Part shown: positions 5,448-7,476 of the stretch, piece by piece
Numbering within the stretch: position 1 is the first letter of the stretch
Layout: every line of letters starts with the position of its first letter
Notes under the pieces: generated by a model
Told to the model about the DNA's origin: nothing
The model's input: the letters and a program-made list of their open reading frames with translations, nothing else
Database searches by the model: none
Translations under genes and position numbers: made by a program
Assembly: GCA_902481695.1 (NCBI GenBank)
Contig: CABSXY010000092.1
Location: 1 to 7,476, forward strand
Reading direction: 5' to 3'
Source of the DNA: an uncultured Haemophilus sp.
GTDB taxonomy: Bacteria > Pseudomonadota > Gammaproteobacteria > Enterobacterales > Pasteurellaceae
DNA length: 7,476 bases

Positions 5448-6667
5448 TAGCCTGCTACTGCAGGTAAATAACCTGCTTGAATTAAGAATGGCACGATCAT
5501 AATGATTACGCCAATTACTAAGGCTATCACTAAGGTTACGTTTCCACCGATTACGCGATAAGGCAGATTCGGATTCGCTTGACGTGTTTTCCATGCCAGT
5601 CCGATAGGTAAAATCAAGCAATAGAACGCACAGAGTAAGCCTGCATAGCTTAATGCGGCGATAAAACCTTCAGGATAATACAAGGCAAACGCAAGCGGTG
5701 GAGTGAAGGCTGCGATAGTGAGTATCAAACGGTTGTGTGGCAATTTGTAACGTTTAAATAAATCGCCTAAACCTTCAAAGACCCCTAGCATCACACCAAG
5801 GAAAGAGGTGATTAATGCAAGTGCTGAGAACACACGCACGATTTCACCCATGATATGAGAATTTGTGATTTGGCGTGTTGCATTGACTAAGCCGTTAAGG
5901 GTTGGATCCGCTTGAAGTACTTGCACAAATTCATTTTGGCTTAATACACCGTGAGTCGCTAATTGCCACACTAAATAAGCCACAAGTGGAATCGCTGTAC
6001 CAATTAAAATCGCTTTACGAAATTGAGTAACACTACCATCTAAATAGCTGTTTACGCTGCCCATGATGATGTGGAAGCCAAAGGAGGTAAAGAAAATTGG
6101 CGCTGCAGAGATCACGAAAGCATAATTTAAAGGTAAGGCCATCAGGTTATCTACAGACACTTTTGGTAACATCATGAATAACACAAAAGCAAAGGCAATT
6201 AATTTACCGATGAACAGAATACGAGTGGCACCATCAACACCTCTTGTACCTACAACCACAAAGGCACCGAGTACGACGGTAAATAAAATGATTGAAAGTT
6301 CGGAGGAAAGGCTTTCAAAACCAAAAGCGGTAGGTAAACCCGATAATAATGAACCGCCACCGGTGATGTAGGCCGCAGAAAGGGCATAAAGTAAAATGAG
6401 CAAGCTAAAGGTGGCTAAGACACGTCCAGTGATGCCGAAGTATTTCTCCGCGAGGGTTGCCACACCATCATTCAAGCGATCTGCAGTTTGATACACTTCA
6501 ACAAAAAGTAAACCGCTGTAAACTAAAAGTGCCCATAAGCCGACTAATAAGAAAACGGTGTAACCAAAACCAATACCCGCAGAGGTTAATGGCATCGCGA
6601 GCATCCCCGCGCCGATAGTCGTGCCGGCAATGATTAAGGCACTGCCGAATGTTTTGTTTTTTAGCAT
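5447..6667 (-). CDS. tyrP: Tyrosine-specific permease TyrP (HAAAP family)
   Basis: TyrP is an inner-membrane, proton-driven importer of tyrosine in the hydroxy/aromatic amino acid permease family (LeuT-like fold, usually 11 membrane helices). The 406-residue product (E. coli about 403) begins with the family signature GTTIGAGMLAMP at 15-26. It has LLYALSAAYITGGG at 92-105, PIFFTSFGFHIIMGSVNSYLDG at 190-211, IPLVAYLVWQLATHG at 226-240, SFLGVMLGVFEGLGDLF at 288-304 and PPLAFALYYPEGF at 323-335. It has many hydrophobic segments and lacks long soluble domains. Tyrosine rather than tryptophan preference is by overall likeness to TyrP; substrate choice in this family is not certain from sequence. 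GGAG lies 9 nt before the start. It follows tdk by 36 nt with no terminator between, so the two are probably co-transcribed, and a strong terminator follows it. Confidence 0.9.
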   Translation of the reverse strand: MLKNKTFGSALIIAGTTIGAGMLAMPLTSAGIGFGYTVFLLVGLWALLVYSGLLFVEVYQTADRLNDGVATLAEKYFGITGRVLATFSLLILLYALSAAYITGGGSLLSGLPTAFGFESLSSELSIILFTVVLGAFVVVGTRGVDGATRILFIGKLIAFAFVLFMMLPKVSVDNLMALPLNYAFVISAAPIFFTSFGFHIIMGSVNSYLDGSVTQFRKAILIGTAIPLVAYLVWQLATHGVLSQNEFVQVLQADPTLNGLVNATRQITNSHIMGEIVRVFSALALITSFLGVMLGVFEGLGDLFKRYKLPHNRLILTIAAFTPPLAFALYYPEGFIAALSYAGLLCAFYCLILPIGLAWKTRQANPNLPYRVIGGNVTLVIALVIGVIIMIVPFLIQAGYLPAVAG

Positions 6668-6703
6668 AAAATTGTTCTCCGAGTATAAAATTGAAAAAAG
6701 AGG

Positions 6704-7285
6704 TTAAAGCTGACCGCACTTTTCTTTGTAATGATAGCGGCAAACCGAAAGATAGGAGTCGTTTCCACCAATTTGGATTTGTTCCCCTTCCTTAATGACT
6801 TCACCTTGTTCATTTAAACGTAAAACGAAATTGGCTTTACGTCCACAATAACAGATTGTTTTTAATTCTTCTAGTTGATCTGCCCAAGCAAGTAAATACT
6901 TACTACCTTCAAATAGCTCTGCTTGGAAGTCGGTACGCAAGCCATAACAAAGCACAGGAATCTTCAGTTTATCCACGACATCGCTTAATTGATACACTTG
7001 TTGTTTCGTTAAAAACTGGGCTTCGTCAACCAAAACACAATGAATTTTTTCTTCTTGTAAACGTTGGCTCACTTCGGCAAAAAGGTCACTCGTTGATGTA
7101 AATAAATTCGCATCTTCATGAATACCAATACGTGAAGTGACTTTGCCTGCTCCAAAGCGGTCATCAATCGCTGCTGTATAAATCATGGTGTTCATATTGC
7201 GTTCACGATAGTTATAGGAAGACTGTAGCAAGGTAGTTGATTTACCGGCATTCATCGTAGAGTAGTAAAAATAGAGTTTTGCCAT
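6704..7285 (-). CDS. tdk: Thymidine kinase
   Basis: Tdk phosphorylates thymidine to dTMP with ATP in the pyrimidine salvage pathway, in the cytoplasm. The 193-residue product (E. coli 205) is a type II thymidine kinase. It has the P-loop STMNAGKST at 9-17, the DDRFGAGKVTSRIG loop at 41-54, Walker B VLVDEAQF at 84-91 with catalytic Glu88, and CYGLRTDF at 113-120. The zinc ligands are Cys145, Cys147, Cys182 and His185 (TICYCGRK and SVCRYHYKEK). The C-terminus is shorter than in E. coli; an uptake signal encodes its Lys-Cys-Gly near the end. The start ATG overlaps the stop of the upstream membrane-protein gene (TAATG), suggesting translational coupling; the ribosome site (GGGTGA, 7 nt away) is weak. 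tyrP follows. Confidence 0.97.
   Translation of the reverse strand: MAKLYFYYSTMNAGKSTTLLQSSYNYRERNMNTMIYTAAIDDRFGAGKVTSRIGIHEDANLFTSTSDLFAEVSQRLQEEKIHCVLVDEAQFLTKQQVYQLSDVVDKLKIPVLCYGLRTDFQAELFEGSKYLLAWADQLEELKTICYCGRKANFVLRLNEQGEVIKEGEQIQIGGNDSYLSVCRYHYKEKCGQL
6713..6721 (-). repeat. DNA uptake signal inside the 3' end of tdk
   Basis: Exact ACCGCACTT; on the tdk strand AAG TGC GGT encodes Lys189-Cys190-Gly191, just before Gln-Leu and the stop. The uptake signal therefore defines part of the C-terminal tail. Confidence 0.9.
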
Positions 7286-7476
7286 TATTTAATCACCCAT
7301 TTCCAGAAATAATAGGCAATAAATCCTGCAACAGGTGGACAGGCTGCTAACATAAAGGTACCGTAAGTTGCACCACCGCCAACCATTTTTCCGGCAGCTG
7401 AAAGCGCGCTAACGATATCACCACTAGGTGTGGTAAAAATCCATGCACCAATAATCGCGAGCACTAAAAAACAAGC
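7285..7476 (-). CDS. Unrecognised membrane protein, C-terminal 63 residues
   Basis: The frame is open from the right edge to a TAA at 7287-7285, giving 63 residues. There are two likely membrane helices: FLVLAIIGAWIF near the fragment's start and GTFMLAACPPVAGFIAYYF near its end, joined by a Ser/Gly-rich loop (TPSGDIVSALSAAGKMVGGGATY). The end WKWVIK is short and basic, so probably cytoplasmic. I do not recognise the family from this piece. Its stop shares one base with the tdk start (TAATG), so it is probably the gene before tdk in the same operon. A transporter or small membrane subunit is possible but not shown. Confidence 0.7.
   Translation of the reverse strand, partial: ACFLVLAIIGAWIFTTPSGDIVSALSAAGKMVGGGATYGTFMLAACPPVAGFIAYYFWKWVIK

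Noticed and set aside
5451..5464. Small palindrome CCTGC-TACT-GCAGG near the tyrP stop
   Set aside because: It lies within the last codons, has a 5-bp stem and no T-run; the real terminator is at 5385-5409.
5400..5621. Minus-strand open frames at 5400-5621 and 6498-6743, and plus-strand frames at 6174-6371 and 6856-7101
   Set aside because: They overlap tyrP or tdk in other frames and have no ribosome sites or recognisable domains.
6682..6687. TATACT as a -10 for a separate tyrP promoter
   Set aside because: A start from it would fall in or next to the tyrP ribosome binding site, leaving almost no leader, and there is no convincing -35. Read-through from tdk is simpler.
6842..6853. CxC spacing in the tdk zinc site looked like a lost cysteine
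   Set aside because: E. coli Tdk, as I recall it, has the same ICFCGRK arrangement, so this is normal for the family.
1..7476. CRISPR array, insertion sequence, prophage, tRNA or rRNA
   Set aside because: Apart from the scattered 9-bp uptake signals and the two 17-bp boxes, I found no repeated units, transposase-like frames or RNA-gene signatures on reading both strands.

Overview
The window is Pasteurellaceae chromosome. Nine exact copies of the 9-bp Haemophilus-type DNA uptake signal (AAGTGCGGT or its complement ACCGCACTT) occur in 7.5 kb, and no copy of the Actinobacillus-type variant was seen. The proteins look like Haemophilus/Aggregatibacter homologues. The genus is inferred and the species cannot be fixed from this window; an H. 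parainfluenzae-like genome would fit.

Left part (1-4062): cysZ (sulfate uptake, minus strand, C-terminus beyond the left edge) is divergent from zipA (cell-division anchor), which is followed by ligA (NAD-dependent DNA ligase). The same cysZ/zipA/ligA arrangement is known in enterobacteria, so this is a conserved core block. A terminator-like hairpin lies in the short zipA-ligA gap.

Middle part (4063-5446): ligA converges on two minus-strand genes, with a bidirectional terminator built from an inverted pair of uptake signals between them. The upstream gene is a secreted YgiW/YdeI-type BOF (bacterial OB-fold) protein. The downstream gene encodes a 187-residue glutamine-rich coiled-coil protein that I do not recognise. 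Between these two is a second uptake-signal hairpin that lacks a U-tract on the coding strand, so they may be partly co-transcribed. The region upstream of the ygiW-like gene holds two oppositely oriented 17-bp elements that each match the PmrA/QseB-type box (YTTAAK-N5-YTTAAK). This is the most interesting signal in the window.

Right part (5385-7476): a minus-strand cluster that is probably one operon. It contains the C-terminal end of an unrecognised membrane protein, then tdk (thymidine kinase) starting in a TAATG overlap, then tyrP (tyrosine permease), closed by a strong intrinsic terminator. The members share no obvious pathway.

Most of the window is ordinary core genome. I see no mobile element, CRISPR array, tRNA or rRNA. 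The best candidate for something little described is the orphan ygiW-like gene with its paired boxes and the coiled-coil gene behind it.
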